NCBI GenBank assembly: GCA_003116975.1 | Contig: BGKB01000023.1 | Coordinates: 186,001-250,000, forward strand | Direction of reading: 5' to 3' | Source of the DNA: Aurantiochytrium sp. KH105 | Lineage: Eukaryota > Sar > Bigyra > Thraustochytrida > Thraustochytriidae | Length of the DNA stretch: 64,000 bases | Part shown: positions 10,674 to 20,984 of the stretch, piece by piece | Numbering within the stretch: the first letter of the stretch is position 1 | Layout: the number at the start of each line of letters is the position of its first letter | Notes under the pieces: model-generated | Told to the model about the DNA's origin: nothing | What the model saw: only the letters and a program-made list of their open reading frames with translations | Databases searched by the model: none | Program-made: the position numbers and the translations under genes

Positions 10674-13436
10674 ATGGCATCTGCAGCGGCGATTGCTGCC
10701 GCGCAGCGCAATGCGCGACGAAAGCAAAAGGAGGCTGATAAGGAGGCTCGTCGCAATGCACGACGCATCCGCAAAGAGCGCATGGGTCTTGAGCCCGGCC
10801 TGGAGGTTGAGGCAACTCAGCTTGCTGGCTACGCGGAGGAAAACGTCGACGAGGACCCAATGGCGCGTCTCAACAAGGGAGACTCAGAGCAACTTGCCGT
10901 CGACAGCGCAGCACAGGGCACGCCCTCCATCGAATACGAATCTTTGGGGGCTTTTGGACGAGTTTCTTTCATATGCAAACAACTCACTGAAAATGACACC
11001 TTTAATGGCTTCGTCATTTTTGTAATTCTCATTGCGGGCGTCCTGGTTGGCCTTCAAAGCTACCCAGCCATGGAAACAAACGCCGTGGTACTGATCATTG
11101 ACAAGTTTGTTCTGTCAGTCTTCATTGCTGAGTGTCTCGTCAAAATCGTGGCAGAGCATCGCAAGCCATGGAAGTACTTTACGGGCACCGAGTGGAAGTG
11201 GAATGTATTCGATTTCACAATTGTATTTCTCTCGCTGCCCATCTTCAATTGGGGCTCTTCGATCGGCCTGCTTCGACTCGTGCGCCTGATGCGACTCATC
11301 AAGCTTGTCAAGCGCATCCCCCAGCTCTACATGATTGTCATGGGTCTCATTGGCGGAATGCGAGCAATCATGTACATTCTCGTGCTCCTTCTCCTCATCT
11401 TTTACATGTATGCCGTGTTGGGGTACTATCTTTTTGCCGAGAACGACCCCTTCGAGTTCGGAGACATTTGGCGTGCCATGTTCACGCTGTGGCGGCTCTC
11501 CACATTCGAGGACTGGACAGACGTCCTCTACACCAACTACTACTCATGTAGGACGTATCCCGGAGCCATTTACAAAGATGACGTGTCACTCGATCCTGCA
11601 GGCGCAGGTCGCGCCGGGGAGCTCTGGGCATGCGCGAACCCGAAATCCCAGGAACTCTTTTCGGTCCTCTACTTTATTAGCTTTGTCTTTGTCTCTTCGC
11701 TTGTCATGCTCAGTCTCTTTGTCGGTGCTGTGACGATGAGCATGACTAAAAGTATGGAGGACCTCAAGGAGGAAAAAGAGGCTCTTCATCGGCAGCAAGC
11801 GCTTGCCAAGGCACGCGAACGGGCTCTCAATCGCTCGCCCACGGAGCGCTCGTCCAGTTTGCTACTTGACGGAGCGTCGTCTCCAGTGAAAATTGCTTCT
11901 GGGGCTTTGACTCTCACAAGGCACGTCTCGCATGTGCTTCGACAAAAGTCCGCGGGTAACGGTCTGGTTGGTGCAACAAAGGTTCTTCCCTTAAGTTCGA
12001 GTACCTCCGCCGAACATTCGCAAAACGCCTTGGCAGAGGCTGCATCAAATCATCATGGAGACGGTCGACGTCGCAGCTTCATGTCGAGAATGCCGTCGTT
12101 GTCGCACTCATTCTTCATGACCGCTCAGGATACGGACGTCTTTGATGACTCGGAAATCAGTCATTTGCGCTCGCTCATTCTGCGCGCTGTCGGTGTCGAG
12201 GATAGTAAACCGACCAAGGAGACCGAGATCGATGATAAATATGCATCGCATCCCCTTCGGGCACGATTTGTTGCCTTTTCAGATGCATGCGAGGAAATTG
12301 TCAGCAGTACACGCTTCACGAACTTTGTTACCTTTATCATCGTCTGTGCTGGTGCACAAATTGGATTTTCGACCTTTCCGGAATTCGAGAACTCCTTTGG
12401 GCTCCAAATCGTGGATGGCGTCATTCTTGGTATTTTTGGAGCGGAGATTGTGCTCAAGACGCTCGCGTGCAGGTTCAAGCCCTGGCACTTTTTTTACCAT
12501 CGTGGCGTGAAAGGCTGGAACGTCTTTGACTACGTTGTGGTCGTGGGGAGCCTCATCCCCGGTTCGGGAAGCACGCTTACGATTTTACGTCTGCTAAGGC
12601 TTCTTCGCGTCCTAAAGCTACTTCAGGCTCTTCCGGACCTACAGATCATCGTCGTTGCGCTGATCAATGGTGTGAGCTCGATTAGCTACATTGCACTTAT
12701 TCTCTTCATGGTGTTTTATATCTTCGCCATTGCTGGCCAGATTCTCTTTGCGGAAAACGACCCATGGCATTTTGGTGCATTGCACGTGGCGCTAATGACA
12801 CTCTTTCGAAGCGCAACGCTCGAGGATTGGTCTGATCTTGCATACATTTCCATGTATGGCTGCGATCAATACGGCTACGATGGCATGGAGGAGCTTTGCA
12901 CGTCCCCTCAGGCCCTTGGTGTCGTAGCGGCACTGTACTATATTCTTTTTACCCTCATTGGCGGACTCGTCCTCATGACCCTGTTCATTGGTGTGGTGAC
13001 GATGAGCATGGAGGAGGCGTCCGCAAATCAGGACGAAGTCAAGGCCGTTATGAAGCGCGCCGACAAAATTGCCGAGGAAAACAATCTTGCCAAAGAGACA
13101 GTCTCGCTCTTTCACGATATCTTTAGTACTATCGACTATGATGGGGGCGGCTCGATTGATGAAGAGGAGCTCGCGATTGGATTCATCGCAATTGGCGACG
13201 TCTTCACCAAGGCTCAGATTAGAGAGCTAGTTGCACAAGTTGACGATGACAACAGTGGTGAACTTGACTTTGCCGAATTTATCGAGTTCATGGTCGTTTT
13301 TCAGGACGAATTCTTAGAAAGAACGGGAGGTACCGGTGATATTCAAAAGGCGCGCAAGCTCGCTCGCGAGGAGCGCTCAAAGTCCTATGAGCAGTCAAAC
13401 CAGTCAGCACTCAGCAGCGAGCTAGTCTCTGAGTGA
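10674..13436 (+). CDS. two-repeat voltage-gated cation channel with C-terminal EF-hands
   Basis: A 920-residue protein with two tandem six-helix voltage-gated channel repeats. Repeat I spans about 108-357. Its S4 at 201-214 has Arg/Lys every third residue, and its pore loop reads STFEDWTD (276-283). Repeat II spans about 545-779. Its S4 at 636-648 has three Arg and a Lys at three-residue spacing, and its pore loop reads ATLEDWSD (714-721). The Glu-Asp-Trp pore signature resembles the calcium/sodium channel family (TxESW/TxEGW type) and is unlike the Asn-containing filter of two-pore channels, although the two-repeat layout is that of TPCs. Two canonical EF-hand loops follow at 821-832 and 857-868, suggesting calcium feedback on gating. 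A Ser-rich linker (about 385-485) joins the repeats. The N-terminus is a basic helix. The start ATG has a good context (AGC before ATGG). Selectivity for calcium is inference. Confidence 0.92.
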   Translation: MASAAAIAAAQRNARRKQKEADKEARRNARRIRKERMGLEPGLEVEATQLAGYAEENVDEDPMARLNKGDSEQLAVDSAAQGTPSIEYESLGAFGRVSFICKQLTENDTFNGFVIFVILIAGVLVGLQSYPAMETNAVVLIIDKFVLSVFIAECLVKIVAEHRKPWKYFTGTEWKWNVFDFTIVFLSLPIFNWGSSIGLLRLVRLMRLIKLVKRIPQLYMIVMGLIGGMRAIMYILVLLLLIFYMYAVLGYYLFAENDPFEFGDIWRAMFTLWRLSTFEDWTDVLYTNYYSCRTYPGAIYKDDVSLDPAGAGRAGELWACANPKSQELFSVLYFISFVFVSSLVMLSLFVGAVTMSMTKSMEDLKEEKEALHRQQALAKARERALNRSPTERSSSLLLDGASSPVKIASGALTLTRHVSHVLRQKSAGNGLVGATKVLPLSSSTSAEHSQNALAEAASNHHGDGRRRSFMSRMPSLSHSFFMTAQDTDVFDDSEISHLRSLILRAVGVEDSKPTKETEIDDKYASHPLRARFVAFSDACEEIVSSTRFTNFVTFIIVCAGAQIGFSTFPEFENSFGLQIVDGVILGIFGAEIVLKTLACRFKPWHFFYHRGVKGWNVFDYVVVVGSLIPGSGSTLTILRLLRLLRVLKLLQALPDLQIIVVALINGVSSISYIALILFMVFYIFAIAGQILFAENDPWHFGALHVALMTLFRSATLEDWSDLAYISMYGCDQYGYDGMEELCTSPQALGVVAALYYILFTLIGGLVLMTLFIGVVTMSMEEASANQDEVKAVMKRADKIAEENNLAKETVSLFHDIFSTIDYDGGGSIDEEELAIGFIAIGDVFTKAQIRELVAQVDDDNSGELDFAEFIEFMVVFQDEFLERTGGTGDIQKARKLAREERSKSYEQSNQSALSSELVSE

Positions 13437-13842
13437 CGAAAGGATAGGATAACATTTCTTTTCTTTCGAGAATTTTAATCAAGTTCGACAACACGCAGCG
13501 ACTGTGTGCTCAAGAGCAAAACGTAATCGACTCTTGGATGATTGACCAACCGAAGAAAATGGTTGGAAATTAAAATGTGAAAAAGGTAGAGGAGAGACTC
13601 TCTGCTTTGCTGCGGATAGTAGAAGGTGATATTCATGATATGAAGAAAATTCTGATATACTTCGTTCATCCGTTTCGGTGTCTGAGATGCTGGGCGATCA
13701 CGCTCTGACTGATACATTGTTAATTGTTGTTAGGTTCATGTATTGAGGCCTTCGTTGAGAAGAGAAGATGAAATAGCTTGATCATCAAACTTCACGCCGG
13801 AGGCCCGTTCGATGGTAGAGACAAAAACAGCACGTTGCCACT
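13437..13842. other. convergent 3' spacer, channel/POLE2
   Basis: 406 bp of AT-richer DNA between two converging stop codons. No gene seen; it should hold both 3' ends. Confidence 0.6.
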
Positions 13843-15597
13843 TTATGCGTCTTGCTCCATTGCATTGTCGCCTTTCCCCTGGACTTCGTCGACGTCAGGA
13901 ATAACATCCTGAACTCTTGAAAATTGTGCAGATTTGCTTGAGGGAGAGTAGAAGACGAAGGAGGAGTCGAGAGCAAAGGATCCAGGATTTAAAACGGTTG
14001 TGCCTTCGTACTTGGTGACCGCCTGCGCCGAGGTCTCTGCGACGACAAGAGTGGTGGGCGCCGGATAAAGGCGGAGAGCATGGTCATAGGCATGGAGGAT
14101 GGGTCTCGCATGTACTGGGAGGGGACAGAGATGGGCCTGCTGCAAAAAAGTCCGGGCTTGGTGCTCCACCATGGGTCTCTGCGACTCGTCAGGCTTTCGA
14201 ACACAGAACCGACGCATTTTACGAAGCATCTCCTCCCGGAAAAGTACAATCTCTTGCGTGAGATACATGACCCGGCATGGGTTGGTGCCAAATCGGACTC
14301 GTGGCTGCCCATCTACCGAGGTCGCCATTGCTTCGAGAAGCTCTCGGGAAAAAAAGGTGGGAAGAGCATGCTGTGGAAGGCTACCCGCATTAGCAACGGG
14401 GTCGCGCGGTCCCGGTATGATGACAAAAGTAGCATGGCTCAAGAGGCGTGGTGCCTCGGCCAATAGACCCCCGAGTGTGCGCATAAGAGCCTTGTATCCT
14501 TTGGCGCCGCATTGGCCATCTCCTTCGCCGAACGGAAGCGAGCAAAAGTTCCCCATGAGGGCAAACAGCGTTGGCAAGTCCTCGTCGTCGAGCTCCTCGT
14601 AGGTTTGCAGCATGCGACGCAAGTTGGCCAAGACGGTTGGATCGTCGAGATGGACTTCTGACACGATCACAAAGGCGGCATCCTCGCGGGCAGCCTCCAG
14701 ACGGACCATGCTTTCCAGTACGCTTTCGGAATGCGGATCGCCTCCTCGTACAAAGTCGAGGTTCCCGTGCGCAGCCATGGAAGCTTGACGCTCCTCCATG
14801 GGCGGAGACATGATGTTGTCCGCCACGAGCACCCCGTCCCGAAGCTCGCCCTCAACGAGAACAATGCTGCCCTCGGTGAGGAGACCGGCGCCCGTGCTGG
14901 CGTCTGAGACGTCCAGCTCGACCTTGCCATTTGCATCTTCGAGACAAAGTCTTCCATCGCTATTGCGTGTCAGCATGCCTAGCACGCAGCTCTCGGTTCC
15001 TGCCGACGCGGCAAGGCTTTCGATCTGTGTAAGCTGAATGTGGCTGCCGTCGCTGTTTCCCCCAGGGTGACGAGCATCGGCTTGCACGCGATGACGACGA
15101 CGTTGTTGGGGGCCCGTTTCGCCGCTTTGGCGGTCTGGCGTGGCTTGAGAACTAAGAACGGCAACACCGGCGACGGGAGGTGCAAAGGATGGGTTACGTA
15201 GCAGCCTCTGTTTGATGACGGTGAGACGATCTTGAAGCGCAGCAATGTGCGCCTTGGCGCTGACCTCGGCAGGCGCTTCGTAAAAGACGCGACGCGTGGT
15301 ATTCCATCGAAATTTGGGCATGTCAAAGGCGTCGACAACCTCGAGATTAGACTGCTCCATTTCGGCGTCTTCCTGCGAGAGTTCGCGTACGACTTCCCTC
15401 ACGAGATCGCGGTCCACAGGTTGACCTGCTTTGCTGCGAGCCTTGATAGCGTCCATGATGATGCGGAGGGACTCTTTGGCATTCTCCTCGCGCCGTAGGA
15501 CAGATTCCAGCGCGTGCACGGCTTCCGGTCGAACAGTGAGACCACTCAGACGGAACTCGCGCTGCACCGACCGCTTGAGGGCCGCAGTGCTCGGCAT
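13843..15597 (-). CDS. POLE2: DNA polymerase epsilon subunit 2 (B-subunit)
   Basis: A 584-residue protein (human POLE2 is 527). The N-terminal helical domain begins KRSVQREFRLSGL. An OB-fold segment lies at about 200-265 (VLGMLT, VELDVSDA, SIVLVEGEL). The calcineurin-like phosphoesterase fold follows at about 305-545, with the family motifs FVIIPGPRDP (391-400), NPCRVMYLTQEIVLFRE (439-455) and LNPGSF (536-541). As in other polymerase B-subunits the phosphoesterase site is expected to be inactive; the protein is a structural subunit of the leading-strand polymerase in the nucleus. The frame stays open to 15843, but the upstream residues are Arg-rich and unlike the family, so the ATG at 15597 is chosen. 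It is divergent from the SnoaL-like gene at 16161. Confidence 0.93.
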   Translation of the reverse strand: MPSTAALKRSVQREFRLSGLTVRPEAVHALESVLRREENAKESLRIIMDAIKARSKAGQPVDRDLVREVVRELSQEDAEMEQSNLEVVDAFDMPKFRWNTTRRVFYEAPAEVSAKAHIAALQDRLTVIKQRLLRNPSFAPPVAGVAVLSSQATPDRQSGETGPQQRRRHRVQADARHPGGNSDGSHIQLTQIESLAASAGTESCVLGMLTRNSDGRLCLEDANGKVELDVSDASTGAGLLTEGSIVLVEGELRDGVLVADNIMSPPMEERQASMAAHGNLDFVRGGDPHSESVLESMVRLEAAREDAAFVIVSEVHLDDPTVLANLRRMLQTYEELDDEDLPTLFALMGNFCSLPFGEGDGQCGAKGYKALMRTLGGLLAEAPRLLSHATFVIIPGPRDPVANAGSLPQHALPTFFSRELLEAMATSVDGQPRVRFGTNPCRVMYLTQEIVLFREEMLRKMRRFCVRKPDESQRPMVEHQARTFLQQAHLCPLPVHARPILHAYDHALRLYPAPTTLVVAETSAQAVTKYEGTTVLNPGSFALDSSFVFYSPSSKSAQFSRVQDVIPDVDEVQGKGDNAMEQDA

Positions 15598-16160
15598 CTT
15601 GCCTGTCGTTTGTTCTTGCTTCTCGCTCGCTCTCGGGGCGGCTGCTTTCCAACGGGATATCAATGTCGCGCTTCCGTCTCGAGCCAACCGCTGCAGGCCC
15701 GTCCGTCTCTCCCTCCCTCGCAGCAACGGTCTCGCTCTGAGTGCGCTTGCTGCCCGCAGGTTTGATCTGTTTGCTTTGCGTCTGCCTCGAGTTGGTCTCG
15801 ACCTGTTTTGCTTCAAGTTGGTGCTCCTCCGCCGGGTCGTCACGGTATGGTGGTCGTTAAGTCCTCAGAAAAGCGTTGCGTAACCGCCACTGATGATACC
15901 GTTTCGAGAACGTCCATAACGGCTTGGACCCCACCCATTTCAGAGATCGAGCGAATCCCCTGGGGCCGCTTGGCTTGGCTTGGCTTGGCTTGGCTCGGCT
16001 TGCTTTCGTGCGCCGCGTATACGCGCAAAGGGACACCACAAAAAGTCGCGACGAGCGACCCAGGCCCCGCGTCTGCGTCTCCTTCTCGCTGGCGCTCGCT
16101 CCCCAGCAGTGCGTGCGGGGTGTTCGTGCGAGCCAAAAAGAGTCGAGCACGTGATCCAAA
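15598..16160. promoter_or_regulatory. divergent spacer between POLE2 and the SnoaL-like gene
   Basis: 563 bp between diverging start codons. Besides the GGCTT tract there is nothing gene-like. It should contain both promoters, but no TATA element was recognised. Confidence 0.5.
15969..16001. repeat. GGCTT pentanucleotide tract
   Basis: About six GGCTT units in the middle of a divergent promoter region. Confidence 0.85.
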
Positions 16161-16778
16161 ATGGGCGCGAAGCCGTCGTCGCTGCGCTCGCGGATCCTGG
16201 CGCACAGGGATGCACTAGAGAAGAGGGACGTGGCTGCGATTGTAGCCACCTTTGCGGACGACGCGACGTTGATGTTCTACAATGTACAGGACCGCAGACC
16301 GGTTGTGTTTAAGGGCAAGAAGCAGCTCGAAGGCTTCTTCAATCTCTATATCCAGACCGTGCCAGCATTCCGCGTGGATCTCGGGGTTGATGAAGAAAAG
16401 GAAAAGGAGGCCGAGAAGCAAAAGGAAGGCGCAGACGCAGCAGGAAAGGACGGCGCTGACAATGGCAACGAAGAAAAGGACGCCATCGATGACACGGAGC
16501 GCGCCGCGATGGAAGAGGCCGCCGATCTTGCCTCGCACGACACGAGCGTCGCCGAGGCCAAACTCGTCGCTTGCTACTTTGATGATCCCAAGCACATTGC
16601 CTCCGTTACCTATCGATGCCCTGCCAAGGGCTATCGCTTCGTGCAAGAGCACTTTGTCAGCGACAAGGAGGTCTTTGCCTTTGTCTCCATTACCATGGAC
16701 TCTTCCACCGACTACACCGGTTTGGCGCTGCTGGATAACGCCACCGCAGACGAGCCCCAAAAGGAGGAATCTAGCTGA
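16161..16778 (+). CDS. NTF2/SnoaL-like domain protein with acidic insertion
   Basis: A 205-residue protein. Residues about 7-75 form the first half of a SnoaL/NTF2-like alpha+beta barrel: helix LRSRILAHRDALEKRDVAAI, then the typical FADDATLMFY strand and a GKKQLEGFFNLYI helix. Residues about 77-122 are an Asp/Glu/Lys/Ala-rich insertion rather than fold. The remaining beta-strands follow from about 132 to 190. The family includes polyketide cyclases, isomerases and many proteins of unknown function; no catalytic set could be assigned here, so no reaction is proposed. The ATG at 16161 has a strong context (CCAAAATGG). It is transcribed away from POLE2. Confidence 0.75.
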   Translation: MGAKPSSLRSRILAHRDALEKRDVAAIVATFADDATLMFYNVQDRRPVVFKGKKQLEGFFNLYIQTVPAFRVDLGVDEEKEKEAEKQKEGADAAGKDGADNGNEEKDAIDDTERAAMEEAADLASHDTSVAEAKLVACYFDDPKHIASVTYRCPAKGYRFVQEHFVSDKEVFAFVSITMDSSTDYTGLALLDNATADEPQKEESS

Positions 16779-17195
16779 CACCCACATTGTCTCGTCTGGT
16801 TTGTAGGCCAGTCAGGGAAGTGTAGAGAGCCCAGCTTCGAGGACATCGGATTTGTAGTTAAGAAAAAAAAAGAAAAAAAAGGAAGATTAAGGTAATGACC
16901 CAAGGACGATTTTCAAATCCTCAATCAAATTTGCGAGATCCAGACTTTGAAACGACGTCGCAAGGCATCGGGGATTGACGCAGACTGCGACGAGGCGAGT
17001 GCGGACGTGAGCGGAAGTGCGAGCTTGATCGTCACGATTTGCAGCGAGCAGCGCAACCTACCTCCATCGACATACGCGGCCTCACGCATTTCGTTGCTTT
17101 GTCCCTCAGCGTAGCGCAACGCAACGCAACGCAACGCAGCGCTAGAATCTATCAACCCACTGGACACAAGCCACTTGAAAAGAAGGGAGAACGCC
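16779..17195. other. spacer with CGCAA tract
   Basis: 417 bp between two rightward genes. It contains the CGCAA pentanucleotide tract at 17115-17138 just before the next gene. No other feature seen. Confidence 0.5.
17115..17138. repeat. CGCAA pentanucleotide tract
   Basis: About five CGCAA units, 60 bp upstream of the F-box/Sel1 start codon. Confidence 0.85.
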
Positions 17196-18614
17196 ATGGC
17201 AAGGCAACGCTCAGGCCCAAGGCGTCTCGCAAAGACGCAACGCCGACGAAGAAGCGGCCCCGCATCCGCACAGGAAAAACGCAGGCAGCGACGAGCTCCA
17301 GATTTGAAAACTCCCTCGCCAAATTCTGAATTGCTGCCGCATTCGCAACCGGATACCGATATGCTCAGAGGCCAGCTCTCGGCAGCTTCAGACGCGCTGG
17401 CAAAGCTGCCCCTGGAAAGTCTCCGCGCCGTGAGCCAATTTTTGGATGCGAGATCGCTCGTGCAACTAAGCATGGTGTCCTCGCAACATCAAAGTACAGA
17501 ATTTCTTGCGATGTTGAACGAAGTCGCTGCGGCACAGCTCGAGGAGCACTTCTCGGAAGAGTGGAATGAGGTTATGAGTGCGCGCATCCGTGACGCTAAG
17601 AACGGATCGGCGCACGTGCGAACCTTGGGCGCGCAACCACAGCTGGTGATGATCGCGAGCTATGCGCGAACAAAGCTTGGACTATCGCCAGAACGCTTCC
17701 ACGCGGGTCTTGACCGACTTGGCCGCTCGCGACTCCTCTACGTGGTTACGCTCTTCAGTTCGAATCTCATCAAGTTTGCAGATGGTGTTGATGACAGTGA
17801 CGGCAGCGTGGGTGGGTACGAGTCCAAGCATGTAACGATGGGCACGGATCCGACCGCGTCTTGGGGAGACTGGGAGTTTGACCGCATCCACAGGGCTTCA
17901 TCCTTGGACAATCCAGTGGCTCACCGCGAGCAGGCCATTCGAACGTTTACGAGCCAGAGTGTGCCCAAGAACAAGAAAGCGAGTGCCAGCAAGTTTTGTC
18001 GAGGCATTATGTGGTTGCAGCGCGCCGCTCCTTATGATCACCTTGCCAAGTCGCTCCTTGCCTCCGGACTCAGTTTTCCGGACGAGTTCGACGTGCCAGA
18101 GCTGCGAAAACATCTCGACCCAGACCTCGTGGCTGCCTTGTACAAGGATGCCGCCGCCTTTGGACTCTTGGATGCCCAGGTGAACCTGGGCATGATCCAC
18201 ACAGGCAAGTTTGCCCCGTTTCCAGCGCAAGAGCGCGCTCGTTTCCAGGATCACGCCAAGTCTTTCTCGTGGTGGCGCAAGGCTGCAGATTGTGCGCAGC
18301 CTGAAGCGATGATTAACCTTGGCCACATGTACGCGCAAGGGACGGCGCCGGAATGTCATGGCACACCTGCCGAGGACGCTGCCTTTAGGATTTGGGAGCG
18401 CCTTGCCGCGACGGGCGATCTGCGCGGCAGCTTTCTGGTAGCCATCTGCTACGCGAACGGCCGCGGAGTGGGCCAGGACCTCGACCGTGCTCGCGCGCTC
18501 CTCAAGTCGATTCCTCGTTTCGCGCCCGAGAGCCGTCTGGCCTCCGAGGCCTCGGCCATGCTGCGTTCGCTCTTTCAGCCTCCTTCATTCGCGAATCCCC
18601 AAGCTGCGTCCTAA
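17196..18614 (+). CDS. F-box-like and Sel1-repeat protein
   Basis: A 472-residue protein. Residues 1-45 are strongly basic (RRLAKTQRRRR, EKRRQRR) and could be a nuclear localisation signal. An F-box-like helix pair follows at about 66-95 (LAKLPLESLRAVSQFLDARS). The C-terminal half carries three Sel1-like (TPR-type) repeats at about 305-440, with the expected LYKDAAAFGLLDAQVNLG, WWRKAADCAQPEAMINLG and AFRIWERLAATGDLRGSFLV patterns. F-box proteins usually link a substrate to SCF ubiquitin ligase, and Sel1 repeats bind proteins, so a substrate receptor is a fair inference. The first ATG is at 17196 in a CCATGG context; Met56 (17361), which would drop the basic tail, is an alternative start. Confidence 0.8.
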   Translation: MARQRSGPRRLAKTQRRRRSGPASAQEKRRQRRAPDLKTPSPNSELLPHSQPDTDMLRGQLSAASDALAKLPLESLRAVSQFLDARSLVQLSMVSSQHQSTEFLAMLNEVAAAQLEEHFSEEWNEVMSARIRDAKNGSAHVRTLGAQPQLVMIASYARTKLGLSPERFHAGLDRLGRSRLLYVVTLFSSNLIKFADGVDDSDGSVGGYESKHVTMGTDPTASWGDWEFDRIHRASSLDNPVAHREQAIRTFTSQSVPKNKKASASKFCRGIMWLQRAAPYDHLAKSLLASGLSFPDEFDVPELRKHLDPDLVAALYKDAAAFGLLDAQVNLGMIHTGKFAPFPAQERARFQDHAKSFSWWRKAADCAQPEAMINLGHMYAQGTAPECHGTPAEDAAFRIWERLAATGDLRGSFLVAICYANGRGVGQDLDRARALLKSIPRFAPESRLASEASAMLRSLFQPPSFANPQAAS

Positions 18615-18850
18615 AAAGCAAAGTGCGCACACGGTCGGTCAGTCGATGATGAGGTGCCACAGGAGTGGCGTCCACGAGTGCCATCGACGGACCGCAGCGG
18701 CATGCGGGCAAACAAACAATCAAATCGTGGCCACTGTAGCGCCCACCCACCCACCTACCCACACACCCACCCACCCCCCGAGCCACTATCCCATGCATGT
18801 ATGTATGGACAATGGTCGAAGAAACTTGAACAAGATGAGTGTGTTCGTTT

Positions 18851-18892
18851 GCTTGCTCGTTTGCTTGCTTGCTTGCTTGCTTGCTTGCTCGC
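18851..18892. repeat. TTGC tetranucleotide tract
   Basis: About nine TTGC units with one or two substitutions. Confidence 0.85.
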
Positions 18893-19176
18893 CCCAGCAG
18901 CAGTGATGGCAGCGCTAGGTCTACTTTCTTCTCTGCGCCGTCACCATTGGCAGAACAGACCCGCCGCTGCTGCTGCTGCCTCCTCCTCCTCCTCTTCCTG
19001 CTCCTTGATGCGTAGACACGTGCCGCGCGTGCACACTCACGCCCCGCCCGGCTTCTTTCTTCCCTTTTACTTCTACTTCTTGTACGGTCCCGAGCGCGAG
19101 CGTAGCGTCTATCTACCGCAAACCGTAGTCCACCTTGCACGCCCCTTCCGAGCGCGCGCAAACCCAACTCGACCAC

Positions 19177-19259
19177 TCGACGCGACCCGGCCCGGCCCGG
19201 CCCGACTCGACGCGACGCGACGCGACCCGACGCGACCCGATCCGGTCCGACTCGACCCG
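19177..19259. repeat. CGACC/CGACG/CGGCC pentanucleotide tract
   Basis: About 80 bp of degenerate 5-bp units, the longest pentanucleotide tract in the window. Confidence 0.8.
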
Positions 19260-19569
19260 CACGCGCGGCAGAGCGAGACTCGCACGCGCGCACGCACGCG
19301 AGCGAGCGAGCGAGCGAGCGCCTTCGGCGGCGGGGTGTGCCTGCTTTTGCCATCTTCAACTTGCCTGCTCGTGTGCGGCACGCGCTCGCTCACTCGCTCG
19401 CTCGCAGCTTTGGCGCGCGCCACAACGGGCGCGAGCGAGCGAGGGAGGAAAAGGAAGGGACAGGCCCCGCGGGGACGGAGAGCAGGAGGCAGAAAAGGCG
19501 CAGCGCGCCAAAGGCGAACAAAGCCGCATCGAGCACTCGGTTCTGGCTGGCAAGGCGGCCGAGAAGAAG

Positions 19570-20952
19570 ATGGGCAAGAAGGACCTTTTGCACGATGGGC
19601 TGCTCGAGGTACAGCTTGCGAGCGGCCCCTGGGGCATGCGCGTCGTCGAGGTGCTCCGTGGCAAGCTGCAGTGGTATGGCGTCACTGACGAGGACAACGA
19701 GGACGACGACCGCGGCGCGGTCGAAGGCGAGGTCTTGCTTGATAGCGACACCCAGATTCTCGCACCTCCTTTTGGGCTGAAGAAATTCCTCTTCAAGGTG
19801 GTCTCCGAGGGCCTCGAGCTTCAGCTCGCAGCGTCCGGAGAGGCGGAAAAGAGAGATTGGATCGAGGCGCTGCGTGCCGGTGCTGGCCAAGATACTCATC
19901 CAGAAAACCGCAAGCATGTGGCCTCGACGCGCGCCTCATCCATGGCGATCTTGACGAAGCGCTTCGGCGCCGAGGATTCCGCGCCCGATAACCTCGAGGC
20001 AATCATTGACAGCATCAACAAGCCTGCTGCAAAGGCCGCCGAGAAATCGACGCCCCCGCCTTGGGCAAAACAGCTGAAGAAGAAGAATTCACAAAAGTCG
20101 CACGAGCCCGCGCCCGACAACGAAGGTGGCGACGCCAGCGAGGACGCAGAGGACGACGGCGATACCGACGTTGCTGCAGAAGAACCGACACGAGGAGGCA
20201 GGGACGCTGGCAGCTGGATCAAGAGAAACGACCCGCTGAACGTGCGACCACCCACATTTGTCCTGAAAAAGACGGCTGCGGAGCGCATTCAGGAAAAGCT
20301 CGATGGCAACGTTTCGTTTGCCACGTCGGCGCCCATGTGCGTGGTGTGTAACAAGAAGGTCTTCGCCTTTGACCTCGTCACGGTCGAGGGCAAGAAGATG
20401 CACAAGGGCTGCTTTGCGTGCTCCAAGTGTGGCGAGCGCTTGACGCAAAGCACCTTTTCACGCATTGGCGACGACCTCTTTTGTCGCAAGCATTATCTGG
20501 CGGCACTACGAACAAGCGCCAAGAAGGAGCCGGCCAGCAAGCCTGAGGAGCAGCGCAAATCGCGCCGCAAGTCCCTCAAGGCCATGGCCTCAACAGCGAT
20601 GCGGCGCATGTCAGGGCGCCAAAAGGACGTAGCCAAGCCTCTCGACAAGATGCAGCCCGTCACCGAGGAGGTGAACGAGGGCAATGATGACGAAGAGGAG
20701 GAGAAACAAGTTCCCGCGCAGGAGTCCAAGCGCGTTCCTGGCCGCATCTCTACCTCGCGGCTGGCTTCGGTGCGTCTCATCAACTTTGCCCCGCCCCCGA
20801 AACGCCAGGTTGAGGAGGACGAGGTTGAGGAGGAAGAAGAGGAAGTTGACGAAGAAGTCGAAGACGAGGAGGCCATTGAAGAGGCTGTTGAAGAAGAGGA
20901 CGAAGACGAGGACGAATCTCCGGATGTTGCTTCTCGCGACGAGGAGGATGCC

Positions 20953-20984
<32 letters not shown>

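Larger units (their letters stand above)
18615..19569. other. repeat-rich spacer upstream of the PH-LIM gene
   Basis: 955 bp without a supportable gene. It contains a CCCA tract (18751-18780), a TTGC tract (18851-18892), a CGACC/CGACG tract (19177-19259), and CGAG and CTCG tracts near 19301-19320 and 19382-19404. Frames open across it are translations of these repeats. Confidence 0.6.

Noticed and set aside
10674-13436. Classical two-pore channel (TPC)
   Set aside because: Both pore loops carry Glu-Asp-Trp rather than the Asn-containing TPC filter, so only the two-repeat layout is shared.
15598-15843. N-terminal extension of POLE2
   Set aside because: 82 Arg-rich residues precede the conserved start; the ATG at 15597 fits the family.
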